Assembly: GCA_022828145.1 (NCBI GenBank)
Contig: JAJEJA010000094.1
Location: 1 to 64,000 of the forward strand
Direction of reading: 5' to 3'
DNA length: 64,000 nt
DNA from: Candidatus Poribacteria bacterium
Lineage (GTDB): Bacteria; Poribacteria; WGA-4E; WGA-3G
The notes beneath the pieces are model-generated. The model searched no databases and had not been told where the DNA came from. It worked only from the letters and a program-made list of their open reading frames with translations. Positions 17,881 through 26,581 of the stretch are shown piece by piece (within the stretch, counting starts at the first letter, position 1; every line of letters starts with the position of its first letter). The position numbers were made by a program, and so were the translations under genes.

Positions 17881-18846
17881 ATGAAACAACAATGTAATTT
17901 TCAGAGAATCTTGCACATTGAATCCATACACTGTATACTTTTCGCTGGAGTTCTGTTAAGTCTGGTTCTGATTGGCTGTGCAACCAAAGAAATTGAGACA
18001 TCAAATATGAGTTCAGAACCTGCTGTGGAGATCCTACTCACACCAGCAGAAACGACCACATCAGGAGAACCGGTTGAACTTCAAATTATCGGATTTGATG
18101 CGGATGGTATACAGACAAATGTATACGCTACACCAGAATTTACACTTACGGGTCTAACGGGTACAATGGACAGTCATAAGTTTGAACCTGATCCGGCAGC
18201 TGGTGCACATGCTGGTATAGTTACCGCAACGTCTGGGGAACTGAACGCAACTTCACGGATACGTGTTATACCGTCTCTGCCTTGGACAGAGGATTTTGAG
18301 AATGTTACGCTTGAGAAGATCCCTACACACTGGATCGGTGCAACAAACAAGTTTTTCGTAAGAGAAAGCGACAAAGCAAAGAGTGGCAGTAACGTATTAG
18401 TAAAAACACCTGTAACTCGTGGGTTGAACCGCTCAAATGTCTATATCGGTCCTTCTAATATGAAAGACTATCAGATTCAGATTGACCTGATGGGAACCAA
18501 AGATAGACGACGGTTGCCAGATATGGGGTTGATCGCGAATCGTTACACTTTGGATATGCAAGGAAGACATCAGAGATTACAGATCCGGTCCTGGGCGTCC
18601 GATTTACGCATGGCAGAGACAATTGATTTCGCATGGGAAACTGATGTGTGGTATACAATGCGGATGAAAGTAGAAATAATGAAGGATAAGGCACGCATCT
18701 ACGGTAAAGTTTGGAAAACTGCTGATACAGAACCGAATGAATGGACTATTACTGCAGAAGATCCATTGCCAAACAGAGAAGGAAGTCCTGGAATTTACGG
18801 GTATTCTCCCACAATAATCTATTACGACAATTTAAAGGTATGGTGA
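17881..18846 (+). CDS. Lipoprotein with a C-terminal jelly-roll-like domain
   Basis: The 321-residue product has a lipoprotein signal (LVLIGC, Cys33). A first domain (about 45-125) resembles a bacterial Ig-like fold with substitution of terms such as VEILLTPAETTTSGEPVELQIIGFDADG. The C-terminal part (about 138-321), with WTEDFENVTLEKIPTHWIG and a closing IIYYDNLKVW, resembles LamG/DUF1080-type sugar-binding folds. It probably sits in an outer membrane and binds an extracellular ligand. It lies between two propeller genes with spacings of 0 and 3 bases. Confidence 0.72.
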   Translation: MKQQCNFQRILHIESIHCILFAGVLLSLVLIGCATKEIETSNMSSEPAVEILLTPAETTTSGEPVELQIIGFDADGIQTNVYATPEFTLTGLTGTMDSHKFEPDPAAGAHAGIVTATSGELNATSRIRVIPSLPWTEDFENVTLEKIPTHWIGATNKFFVRESDKAKSGSNVLVKTPVTRGLNRSNVYIGPSNMKDYQIQIDLMGTKDRRRLPDMGLIANRYTLDMQGRHQRLQIRSWASDLRMAETIDFAWETDVWYTMRMKVEIMKDKARIYGKVWKTADTEPNEWTITAEDPLPNREGSPGIYGYSPTIIYYDNLKVW

Positions 18847-18849
18847 TTT

Positions 18850-20478
18850 ATGCCAAGTATACGAAATTTTGAACGCATAAGCGATGCTATAGGCATCGCG
18901 GATTTTAAATGTGAAACCTATCAGAGTTATAGCAAGATGCATGATGGAAAGCACAAGAAGAACAATTTTCCCAGTGAGTCTATGAAAAGAAAGGCTATGA
19001 AAAGCAAAACAGATCTCAGCAATTATAAAGGGATGTTGGGATCTGCTGTTAGTCTATTTATTTTCTTATTGGGTCTTTTTACGAGTCTCGGAGTAACTGA
19101 AGTTACTGCTGAAAAAGAAATATCACTTTGGGGTGGTAGTCTAAGCAGAAACATGGTCTCAGATGAGAAAAACATTCCAGCAAATTGGGATATTGCGACA
19201 GGTGAAAATATAAAATGGACAGCTGAGCTCGGATCACAAAGTTATGCTGGACCTTTAATTCACGGTGGGAAGATTTTCGTTGGAACAAATAACGAAGCAC
19301 TAAAAAATCCGAAACTGACAGGTGACCGCGGGAACATTATGGCATTCCGAGAATCCGATGGTGAATTCCTATGGCAGATCACACATACAAAATTGACTTC
19401 AGGACGCGTAAACGATTGGCCTCTTCAGGGAATCTGTTCTACACCTTATATTGAAGGAGACCGTTTATACTACGTATCAAACCGATGTGAAGTCGTATGC
19501 ATAGATACAGAAGGATTCCTTGATGATGAAAACGATGGTCCCTATACAGACGAAACAGAAACCAGCAAAATTGATGGAGACATCATCTGGATTTACGATA
19601 TGATGGATGAATTAGATGTGTTTCCACATAATCTGGCAACCTGTTCACCACTTGCAGTGGGTGACCTGCTATTTTTAGAAACAAGTAACGGCGTTGATGA
19701 GGGACACATCCATATCCCATCCCCAGATGCACCAAGTTTTATTGCGCTAAATAAGCACACTGGAGAACTTGTTTGGGAAGATGCATCGCCAGGAGAAAAT
19801 ATACTACACGGACAGTGGTCCAATCCTGCTTATGGCGTCATAAATGGCATACCGCAAGTAATCATCCCAGGAGGTGACGGTTGGGTATATTCATTTGAAC
19901 CTGAAACAGGCAACATCGTATGGATGTTTGACTGTAACCCAAAAGACTCTCAATGGGAACTTGGGGGTCGTGGAACACGGAACAACATCATCTCTACACC
20001 CGTCATTTATGACGATAAGGTGTTTATCGCTGTTGGACAAGACCCTGAACACGGAGAAGGTGTTGGACATCTCTGGTGCATAGACGCAACGGTTACAGGA
20101 GGCGAAACTACGTCAAGTGCAGGCGTCTGGCACTTCGGCGATGAACAGTTCAATCGCACGATGTCTACGGCTGCTATTCATGATGGTCTTCTTTACATCT
20201 CTGACCTCAGCGGTTTTCTTTACTGTTTAGACGTAAAAACAGGTGACTTATATTGGACGCATGACACTTATGCAGCAATATGGGGTTCTCCTTATGTCGT
20301 TGATGGAAAGGTTTACCTCGGTGATGAAGATGGTGATGTCGTGATTCTGAAGACGGGTAAGACCAAAGAGGTGCTGTTTGAAACGAATATGGAGAGTGCT
20401 GTCTATACCACACCCGTGGCAAAAGATGGTGTGCTTTACATCGTAACTCGGAACAGATTAATTGCTATTTCAGAATAA
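18850..20478 (+). CDS. Exported PQQ-type beta-propeller protein
   Basis: Up to 542 residues. Blades are clear from residue 100 on (NIMAFRESDGEFLWQI, FIALNKHTGELVWED, WVYSFEPETGNIVWMFD, FLYCLDVKTGDLYWTHD). The only hydrophobic export segment (SAVSLFIFLLGLFTSLGVTEVTA) begins near residue 58, so translation may start later: ATG 18982 or 18997 would place it at the N-terminus. No start has a strong ribosome site. It is the third gene of the operon beginning at 16564 and is distinct in sequence from the first. Confidence 0.82.
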   Translation: MPSIRNFERISDAIGIADFKCETYQSYSKMHDGKHKKNNFPSESMKRKAMKSKTDLSNYKGMLGSAVSLFIFLLGLFTSLGVTEVTAEKEISLWGGSLSRNMVSDEKNIPANWDIATGENIKWTAELGSQSYAGPLIHGGKIFVGTNNEALKNPKLTGDRGNIMAFRESDGEFLWQITHTKLTSGRVNDWPLQGICSTPYIEGDRLYYVSNRCEVVCIDTEGFLDDENDGPYTDETETSKIDGDIIWIYDMMDELDVFPHNLATCSPLAVGDLLFLETSNGVDEGHIHIPSPDAPSFIALNKHTGELVWEDASPGENILHGQWSNPAYGVINGIPQVIIPGGDGWVYSFEPETGNIVWMFDCNPKDSQWELGGRGTRNNIISTPVIYDDKVFIAVGQDPEHGEGVGHLWCIDATVTGGETTSSAGVWHFGDEQFNRTMSTAAIHDGLLYISDLSGFLYCLDVKTGDLYWTHDTYAAIWGSPYVVDGKVYLGDEDGDVVILKTGKTKEVLFETNMESAVYTTPVAKDGVLYIVTRNRLIAISE

Positions 20479-20583
20479 GGGTCCATTTAATACCCTTCGG
20501 TATTCTTGCAAGCCTGGTGGAACAGGAAGCGTGAAGAATTCATCCGAAACCAACGAACGGCGCAAATAGAGTATAGGATAAAA

Positions 20584-21672
20584 ATGCACATCTCTCATCG
20601 AGACCTCTCTCAAAAAGTCACAGATTCCCGAACTACCCTTGATGCACACGTACGGGACATCGTCAATTGGCACTTCAGTCCAGAAACCGGCTGTCCATTC
20701 TGGTTAAAGTATGCCGAAAACTTGGACTTTGATCCAAGAAAAGAGATTCACGGATACGCTGATCTGAAACTGCTCGGACACTTTGAAGACGAATGGTTAC
20801 GTGGAGGACCTGTCCGCAAATGGGTACCGAAAGCATACGCAGACCAACCTGTATATGTTTTTGAAACAGGTGGCTCAACAGGGATTCCAAAAACGCGTAT
20901 CAGTGTCCGTGATTTCCAGATTGACTATGAGGTGTTCAGCAAAACCCTTTCTGATGAAGGTTTCCCACCGGGTAGTGATTGGTTAATGTTAGGACCCACT
21001 GGACCTCGCAGATTACGACTTGCTGTAGAACATCTTGCACAACATCGTGGGGGTATCTGTTTTCTTGTCGATCTGGATCCGCGTTGGGTCAATCAACTTG
21101 TCAAATATGGTAAGCACCAAGAATTGGACGAATACAAGTCCCATGTCATCTCCCAAGCTCTCAATGTTCTTAAAGCACACGACAACGTGCGGTGTCTATT
21201 CACGACACCGAAACTGCTTGAGGCACTGTGTGCCAAGATTTCCCTTCAGAAAGTCGGTATCAAAGGTATCTTCTGTGGGGGGACAGAGATGAATGCACAA
21301 TTTCACCGCTTTGCACGTGAGGAGTTAGTACCCGGCATAGATTTTGTGCCGACCTACGGTAATACACTTATGGGTTTAGCTACCTGCAAACCTTTCGATC
21401 CTGCTGATAACTACACAATAGTGTACTATCCACCACAACCGCGTGCTGTGATTGAGTTAGTTAATCCGCAAAATCCTGATGAGCCGGTAGATTACGGAGA
21501 AACTGGTCGTGTAATGTTGACGACATTGACAAAAGAGTTCTTTGTTCCGCGTTTCCTTGAACGAGACGAGGCAGAACGTGCCAGACCAATTCCAGAGTAT
21601 CCGTGGGACGGTGTTGAAAACCTTCGTTTGCTATCAGAACTCCAAGAGAGTGTTGTTGTAGGGGTTTACTAA
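20584..21672 (+). CDS. PaaK-like adenylate-forming enzyme
   Basis: From ATG 20584, preceded by AGGAT, it encodes 362 residues; a frame open from 20506 would add 26. The phosphate-loop motif is FETGGSTGIPKT and a later FVPTYGNTLMG matches the second ANL-superfamily core motif. Phenylacetate-CoA ligase-like enzymes activate carboxylic acids as AMP esters. It is shorter than PaaK and ends soon after the RVMLTTLTKEFFVPRF block, so the C-terminal swivel domain is small or absent. The start of the putative selenoprotein gene is 27 bases downstream, implying joint function. Confidence 0.75.
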   Translation: MHISHRDLSQKVTDSRTTLDAHVRDIVNWHFSPETGCPFWLKYAENLDFDPRKEIHGYADLKLLGHFEDEWLRGGPVRKWVPKAYADQPVYVFETGGSTGIPKTRISVRDFQIDYEVFSKTLSDEGFPPGSDWLMLGPTGPRRLRLAVEHLAQHRGGICFLVDLDPRWVNQLVKYGKHQELDEYKSHVISQALNVLKAHDNVRCLFTTPKLLEALCAKISLQKVGIKGIFCGGTEMNAQFHRFAREELVPGIDFVPTYGNTLMGLATCKPFDPADNYTIVYYPPQPRAVIELVNPQNPDEPVDYGETGRVMLTTLTKEFFVPRFLERDEAERARPIPEYPWDGVENLRLLSELQESVVVGVY

Positions 21673-21699
21673 ATCGTCCTAACAAAGAGGAAGAAAAAG

Positions 21700-22857
21700 G
21701 TGAAAGTGGACTTTAATTATGTCCTTAACAGCACAGCGGGTGTGCCAGTGCAAGCACATTGGGAGCCAATCTCGGATGCTACGTACAACTTGCATCAGCC
21801 AACACGAGAACGGTTCGATAGGCTCAAAGCACGGTTGCCAGAATCAGTGAATATGGCGTGGGAACAAACGTTAGAACTTTTCAATACCAAACCTGCATTC
21901 CCATTGAAGGACTACAAACAATCCGACTTTCAAGTTTTTCTACCGTCTTCTACTGCTAATGTGGGAGATATTTGGGAACTTGACCCGAAAGGAATTCTAC
22001 CTTTTCTTTGTCAGTTTCACTCGGGGGCAACATCGGAGATTACCATCTTTTCCCGCAGAAGACATAGATATGAAGGGTCAAAAGCGTGTTTACGGGCAAT
22101 CTCGCCTAATTACGCCGAGATTGTCTTCCGAATTCATGCGCAGTTCGTGCTGGACGGGTTTAGTATCCGTTTGTTGCCAGCGCAGTTTGCAGGACGACTG
22201 CTTCTGAATCGAAAGGAAGAAGCAGTTGTAGAGTTTTCTCTGTTTCTTCCTTCACGCAATAGCAATGTAGACGTTAATGTGTTCGGGGCAGCAGACATCG
22301 CTTTTATCCCTCGCATGGAACTCTCCACTTTATCAAGCACACTTGCACGCGAGATAGCATGGGAAACAGCGATCACTGAGGAGGAAGCCCGCGAAAAGTT
22401 AGCGACTGCGTTCTACAAATTTGCTAAAATTGAGTGGGGTCTAATTGAAGATGCCACTGAACTCGCGAAAGCAACAAAGCGTCCTATCCATGCGTTAGTT
22501 TTATTTGGTACACTTGATGATGAATCGTGCTGAGGGACGGGTAAAACTCTGAGAGCGGGTCCGCTCTCCTCATCAAAAGTCATCGACTTGCTCAACACAC
22601 ACTTTGTGAATACTTGGGTTCTGCTGCGGGAATTACCCAAATTACAGAGTGGTGCCAAAGGAGCTGATGCAGCTGCCTTAGCGACAAAACTCCAAGAGCA
22701 TTCTGTTTATCCGGTGGATTCTCTGATTCTGACGCCAGCGTTGGAGTTTGTCCAGCATTTGCCCACAAATGAGTTTCTCAAATCTCTTCCCAGTAATGAA
22801 CGAAAAACCGAGTATTTTAAGTGGTTAATGTCATCTTTAGCGAAAGTAGATAGATAG
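21700..22857 (+). CDS. Putative selenoprotein with thioredoxin-like C-terminal domain
   Basis: The frame opens at GTG 21700, with GAGGAAG upstream, and reaches TGA at 22531. It then continues open for 107 more codons to TAG at 22857. If TGA is read as selenocysteine the product is 385 residues with Sec278 directly after Cys277 (DDESCUGTGKTLR). Around it the pattern is thioredoxin-like: a strand (IHALVLFGT), the redox pair, then KVIDLLNTHFVNTWVLL, as in DUF255/thioredoxin_7 proteins. The first 250 residues are an unrecognised, strand-rich domain. A hairpin with a GGTC loop at 22551-22568 fits a bacterial SECIS. Alternatively the TGA is a true stop and 22534-22857 is dead sequence, which I think less likely. 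Confidence 0.72.
22551..22568 (+). promoter_or_regulatory. SECIS-like hairpin after the in-frame TGA
   Basis: GAGAGC, loop GGGTCC, GCTCTC: six perfect pairs, and one more if the loop closes to GGTC. The loop begins 23 bases after the TGA, within the range known for bacterial SECIS elements, and has the apical G-G-U seen in E. coli fdhF. Confidence 0.65.
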
Positions 22858-22912
22858 ACAATAGACACAATTTGCTTGAGTTTTATCCTTTTCTGTGATA
22901 AATTATATAATT

Positions 22913-23458
22913 ATGCAAACATTCAAATGTGCAATTGAAAAAGTTTCAGATTGGCATCCACGACTATTTCTTGAGACACATATTGTGGCATGTGTAGAGA
23001 TAATGCGTTCGTATTCTGTTTCACCCGCAGTGTTTGAAGTTGCTTGTGAGAATATTGTCTCCGACTGGCTTGGTGAAAAAACACAGTTTAATCTTGAAAT
23101 TTCATGGACTGAGGCAACTGAAAGGAAAGCTGAACGTTTACGAGCAACTATACAAACAAAACCGATTGTTGAGATGGCTGCATCGGCACTTGCTTTTATT
23201 CTTACTCCTAATATTGTTAATATTGGACAATTAGACGTAACGAATTATGGTGATCGTGCTGACTACCGCTCATTAGATATGCCAAGCGTCCTTGAAGTCA
23301 GCGGCACGGAAACAGCATCTGAACTCAGACGACGACATAGAGAAAAGGTGGGACAAGCATTAGAAAACCCATACGGATTAGATGCTTATGTTGTCATCTG
23401 TGCTTTTTCTAAGACTGGCCACCTGATACGGTTTTCTTATCACCGTTGGGAGGAATGA
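22913..23458 (+). CDS. Uncharacterised 181-residue protein
   Basis: I do not recognise the family. From ATG 22913 the protein opens MQTFKCAIEKVSDWHPRLFLETH, has a charged middle (WTEATERKAERLRATIQTKP), a hydrophobic stretch (VEMAASALAFILTP), and ends with a strand-rich block (LDAYVVICAFSKTGHLIRFSYHRWEE). A GTG at 22895 would add six residues. TATAAT lies at 22906-22911, two bases before the ATG, so this could be a -10 for a leaderless message or only AT-rich sequence. The next gene follows after 4 bases. Confidence 0.6.
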   Translation: MQTFKCAIEKVSDWHPRLFLETHIVACVEIMRSYSVSPAVFEVACENIVSDWLGEKTQFNLEISWTEATERKAERLRATIQTKPIVEMAASALAFILTPNIVNIGQLDVTNYGDRADYRSLDMPSVLEVSGTETASELRRRHREKVGQALENPYGLDAYVVICAFSKTGHLIRFSYHRWEE

Positions 23459-23462
23459 ACAC

Positions 23463-23816
23463 GTGTCTATCCCAAAACCTTACCCAAAAAAGCTTAAAGA
23501 AACTATGAACCAAAAGTCAGAAATTCTTTCCAAAGCGCAGGCGTTATGGGAAGTTGGCATGACAGAAACAGCACAACCGCTTTGGTTATCTGCCGCAAAC
23601 TATGAAGAGCATATTGCACCAATTCTTGATGCATTAGGTCGCGAATTAGAGGGAGCAGTCCATAGAATTAGTGCGGCTTCGTGTTATGAAAAGGCTGGCG
23701 AACCGAGTAGAGCCGTGAACCTTTACCGTGCCGCACTCGCGGGCCCATTGCATGACGAGACGCGTCGAGATGTGGAAAACATGTTAAGTGCTTGTCTTGT
23801 TACACTGAATCCTTAG
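23463..23816 (+). CDS. Small helical repeat protein of unknown role
   Basis: Up to 117 residues from GTG 23463; ATG 23505 is an alternative. The sequence is almost wholly helical with TPR-like features: AQALWEVGMTETAQPLWLSAANYEEH, then RISAASCYEKAGEPSRAVNLYRAALAG. It is coupled to the gene before it (4-base gap), which suggests the two products act together. No catalytic motif, signal or membrane segment is seen. Confidence 0.6.
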   Translation: MSIPKPYPKKLKETMNQKSEILSKAQALWEVGMTETAQPLWLSAANYEEHIAPILDALGRELEGAVHRISAASCYEKAGEPSRAVNLYRAALAGPLHDETRRDVENMLSACLVTLNP

Positions 23817-23913
23817 TCAACACATATATTAATCATAGTAAACGCGCTGACCGAATTGTGGGTTTCGACTGGCTGTTTTTTGTCTATTGAGTGAAAAACG
23901 TTAGTGCGTTTGA

Positions 23914-24113
23914 TACACCTTTCGCCCCTCTGGGGCTTGCTATTGGTTGGATCAATGGGTCTATACACCTTTCGCCTCTCTGAGGCTTTAGAAAATCACA
24001 TATCAGCACCCGCTGAATGCCATACGCGCATTCATAGCGTTGATTTCGGTGCGGAAGGTGTATATAGAACACGATTCCCCGAAAACCCAAGCACCAGCGG
24101 TGCGAAAGGTATA
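23914..24113. repeat. REP-like cluster with the core TACACCTTTCGC
   Basis: Two direct units (23914-23940 and 23964-23990) read TACACCTTTCGC followed by a small palindrome (CCCCTCTGGGG, CCTCTCTGAGG) and CTT. An inverted unit with CACCAGCGGTG lies at 24089-24113, and a shorter inverted piece at 24048-24064. The palindromes vary while TACACCTTTCGC is kept, typical of REP sequences. A 75-codon frame here is not a gene. Confidence 0.65.
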
Positions 24114-24300
24114 GGGTTAAAATCGGACTAATATAGCCTGCCAACAAAAGGGAATATCCTTAAATTGATGCTTATAGTGGTTGTAGAAGAAGCACAATCA
24201 AGGATGAATGTGCTACAGCAATGTCAATATGGATGTTGTGCGGAGAGGGGTAATGTAGGATGAATGTGTTACAGCCATGGTCTTGGAAATTGCTAAATTG

Positions 24301-24420
24301 ACGCATAATGCAGAATACGCGTTTGGTATTCTGCATTGGTTAGGAAACCGTACCTAACGGTCTATGCAAGTAGTAATTTGGGCAAAATGAATTCCATATA
24401 CCCATTATCAAACTCACGTT
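24301..24420. repeat. Miniature element with 12-base-pair hairpin and TTATCAAACTCACGTT end
   Basis: 24307-24318 pairs perfectly with 24326-24337 around a 7-base loop; a second hairpin pairs 24339-24344 with 24353-24358. The right end at 24405-24420 is the terminus shared with 1171-1188 and 59061-59078. The hairpin part matches 54980-55041 in reverse orientation. The left terminus is not clear. Confidence 0.65.
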
Positions 24421-24989
24421 TTAATAACAAAAACAAAAATGAGCGAATATGTTTTTTCATGGTAAGTATTATAAGTTTTCAGCCAAATATGGGATCTGAA
24501 AACTGGGGGCAAATCAGTGGTCATATTTAACTTGACAAATATAATTCTATATGTTAAAATAAATGTATGTTAAGAAATTAATAACCAAAAGTATGTGTAA
24601 AAAGATGTTGACAATGCTATTTTACAAAATGTCTATAAATGATCACAATATCATAAAAAACCAATTTTTTTTAGGCATATTTCAACATGCAGAGAATTTC
24701 GTACCAAAAAGGAATTTTAAAATTTTGACTCTGTCAAAAAACATGCTACAAAACCTTACGGTGACTAACGTCCTAACCAATGTACCAAATCGTACCACGG
24801 TACGAAATTTCGTACCATATGGTACGATTTCGAAAAGAGAAACGTTATGAAATTACAGGACAATCACAAAAAATTCGCCATTGAATGCTTCATAGACATG
24901 CACACTTTCTGCGCCCATCTATGCCAGATATGTTAACTGAGGTGTGTTTTCCGAATAATCCGAGATTCTGACAAAAAGATATTAGAATT
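24421..24989. other. AT-rich gap with tandem palindromes, no convincing gene
   Basis: This stretch is much richer in A and T than its neighbours. A 95-codon frame (24563-24850) is biased and crosses the palindromes at 24791-24804 and 24811-24826, so I do not call it. A 29-codon frame (24847-24936, MKLQDNHKKFAIECF...) is open but unsupported. The composition hints at acquired DNA next to hsdS. Confidence 0.5.
24791..24826. promoter_or_regulatory. Two adjacent CGTACC/GGTACG palindromes
   Basis: CGTACCACGGTACG (24791-24804) and CGTACCATATGGTACG (24811-24826) are separated by six bases (AAATTT) that are themselves palindromic. A half-site (TTCGTACC) lies near 24700. The arrangement looks like a paired operator. 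hsdS begins about 160 bases further on. Confidence 0.4.
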
Positions 24990-26330
24990 ATGAAACGTTA
25001 TCCTGAATATAAAGAGAGTAGTGTGGAGTGGATTGGAGAGATACCAAAGCATTGGGAAGTTTTGAGAACGAAACATGTTGGTTTGAGCAACCCATCCAAG
25101 AACAATACCAAGACAGCTTGTCTTAAAGATGATCTCGTAGTTTTTCTTCCAATGGAACGTGTTCATACTGATGGAACAATCGACCAAGAATTAAGACTGC
25201 CATATTCTCAACTAAAAAATGGTTACACTTACTTTGAGGAAGGTGATATTCTAATAGCAAAAGTCACTCCTTGTTTTGAAAATGGGAAGATTGTCCACAT
25301 AAAGAATTTGACGACCTCAGTTGGGTTTGGCTCCACCGAGTTTATTGTCATTCGTCCTGACCTGAAAAAGATTTTTCCCCCTTTTTTGCATTATATTCTC
25401 TACAATGCTCCACTTCGCAGCATTGGTAAACATTTTATGAAGAGTGCAATTGGTCTTAAACGAGTACCAACTGAATTTGTAGAGAATTTTCGGATTCCTA
25501 TACCAACTTATCAAGAACAACAGCAAATCGCCAACTTCCTCAACCAAAAAACCGAACAGATTGACGAACTCACCCGCATCAAAGAACGACAGATAGAACT
25601 GCTGCAAGAACAACGCACCGCACTGATAAATCAGACAGTAACAAAGGGACTTGACCCAAATGTGGACTTGAAACCTTCAGGAGTCGAATGGATTGGAGAG
25701 ATACCAAGGCACTGGGAAGTTAATAGACTCAAATACGTTGCCAAGATACTACCAAGTAATGTTGATAAACACATCTATCCAGATGAAATCCAGGTCAGAT
25801 TATGCAACTATACAGATGTTTATTACAACGATTATATTACAGTTGATACCGTCTTGAAAAAGGGTAGTTGTAAGGAAAGTGAGTTTGAGAAATTTGTTTT
25901 GAGAAAAGGTGATGTAATTATTACCAAAGACTCTGAAACTCCAGATGATATTGGTGTACCAACTTATGTCAAGGACGATTTAGACAGTGTTATCTGTGGT
26001 TATCATTTAACGATGATTAGACCACTTGCTTGTCGTGGGGAGTTTATTTTTCGATTTATTCAATCTGATAGGACGAGAAGATATTTTGAGGTGAATTCAA
26101 ATGGAATTACCAGATACGGCTTGGGAAAAGCATCCATTGAAAACCTGCTCTTACCTATACCTTCTGAAACCGAACAGTGCCAAATCGGCAACTTCCTTTA
26201 CCAAAAAACCAAACAGATTGGCGAACTCATATCTGCAGAACAGCAAAAAATACAACTCCTCAAAGAGTACCGTCAATCCCTCATCTCTGAAGCGGTGACA
26301 GGCAAAATAGATGTCCGAAAAGAACCATAA
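24990..26330 (+). CDS. hsdS: Orphan type I restriction specificity subunit
   Basis: The 446-residue HsdS has the usual two halves, each opening with the same conserved block (SSVEWIGEIPKHWEV near residue 10, SGVEWIGEIPRHWEV near 230) and ending with a coiled spacer helix (QQQIANFLNQKTEQIDELT... and CQIGNFLYQKTKQIGELI...). Each half reads one part of the bipartite DNA target. No hsdM or hsdR is encoded in the window, and the flanks are repeats and remnants, so it is an orphan. It might pair with an HsdM elsewhere or be a leftover. Confidence 0.9.
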   Translation: MKRYPEYKESSVEWIGEIPKHWEVLRTKHVGLSNPSKNNTKTACLKDDLVVFLPMERVHTDGTIDQELRLPYSQLKNGYTYFEEGDILIAKVTPCFENGKIVHIKNLTTSVGFGSTEFIVIRPDLKKIFPPFLHYILYNAPLRSIGKHFMKSAIGLKRVPTEFVENFRIPIPTYQEQQQIANFLNQKTEQIDELTRIKERQIELLQEQRTALINQTVTKGLDPNVDLKPSGVEWIGEIPRHWEVNRLKYVAKILPSNVDKHIYPDEIQVRLCNYTDVYYNDYITVDTVLKKGSCKESEFEKFVLRKGDVIITKDSETPDDIGVPTYVKDDLDSVICGYHLTMIRPLACRGEFIFRFIQSDRTRRYFEVNSNGITRYGLGKASIENLLLPIPSETEQCQIGNFLYQKTKQIGELISAEQQKIQLLKEYRQSLISEAVTGKIDVRKEP

Positions 26331-26461
26331 ACCTCCTATTCATTCAGGATAAAACATACTTCCAAAACTAGGGGTAAGTCAGGAATCTTCTAATCTTTTT
26401 CCAATGATGAGCAGTAACCTGTCTTTATATTTTTATTCAAACGGGACTGACAACTCCTGAT

Positions 26462-26581
26462 ATGTCACTTAGTGAACGTCGTCAATTCTTAGCACTGCCA
26501 AAGAAAGAAAGACACCGTATCTTGAGCAAACAAGCAAAGGAGATGGCAGATTTCTACGAAAATTATGAAAGGTTACTTTAA
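26462..26581 (+). CDS. Short antitoxin-like protein, probably a remnant
   Basis: A 39-codon frame encodes MSLSERRQFLALPKKERHRI followed by LSKQAKEMADFYENYERLL. This resembles the middle of small antitoxin-like proteins (LSERRxxLAxQAExMxxYYE), which usually continue for about ten more residues and are followed by a toxin gene. Here the frame stops early and meets the 3' end of the opposite-strand ATPase gene. It is likely a truncated antitoxin; expression is uncertain. Confidence 0.4.
   Translation: MSLSERRQFLALPKKERHRILSKQAKEMADFYENYERLL

Noticed and set aside
23904..24131. A 75-codon frame over the REP-like cluster
   Set aside because: Its reading is explained by the repeats; sequence is not protein-like.
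24563..24850. A 95-codon frame in the AT-rich gap
   Set aside because: Low-complexity composition, no ribosome site, and it crosses two perfect palindromes; no family resemblance.
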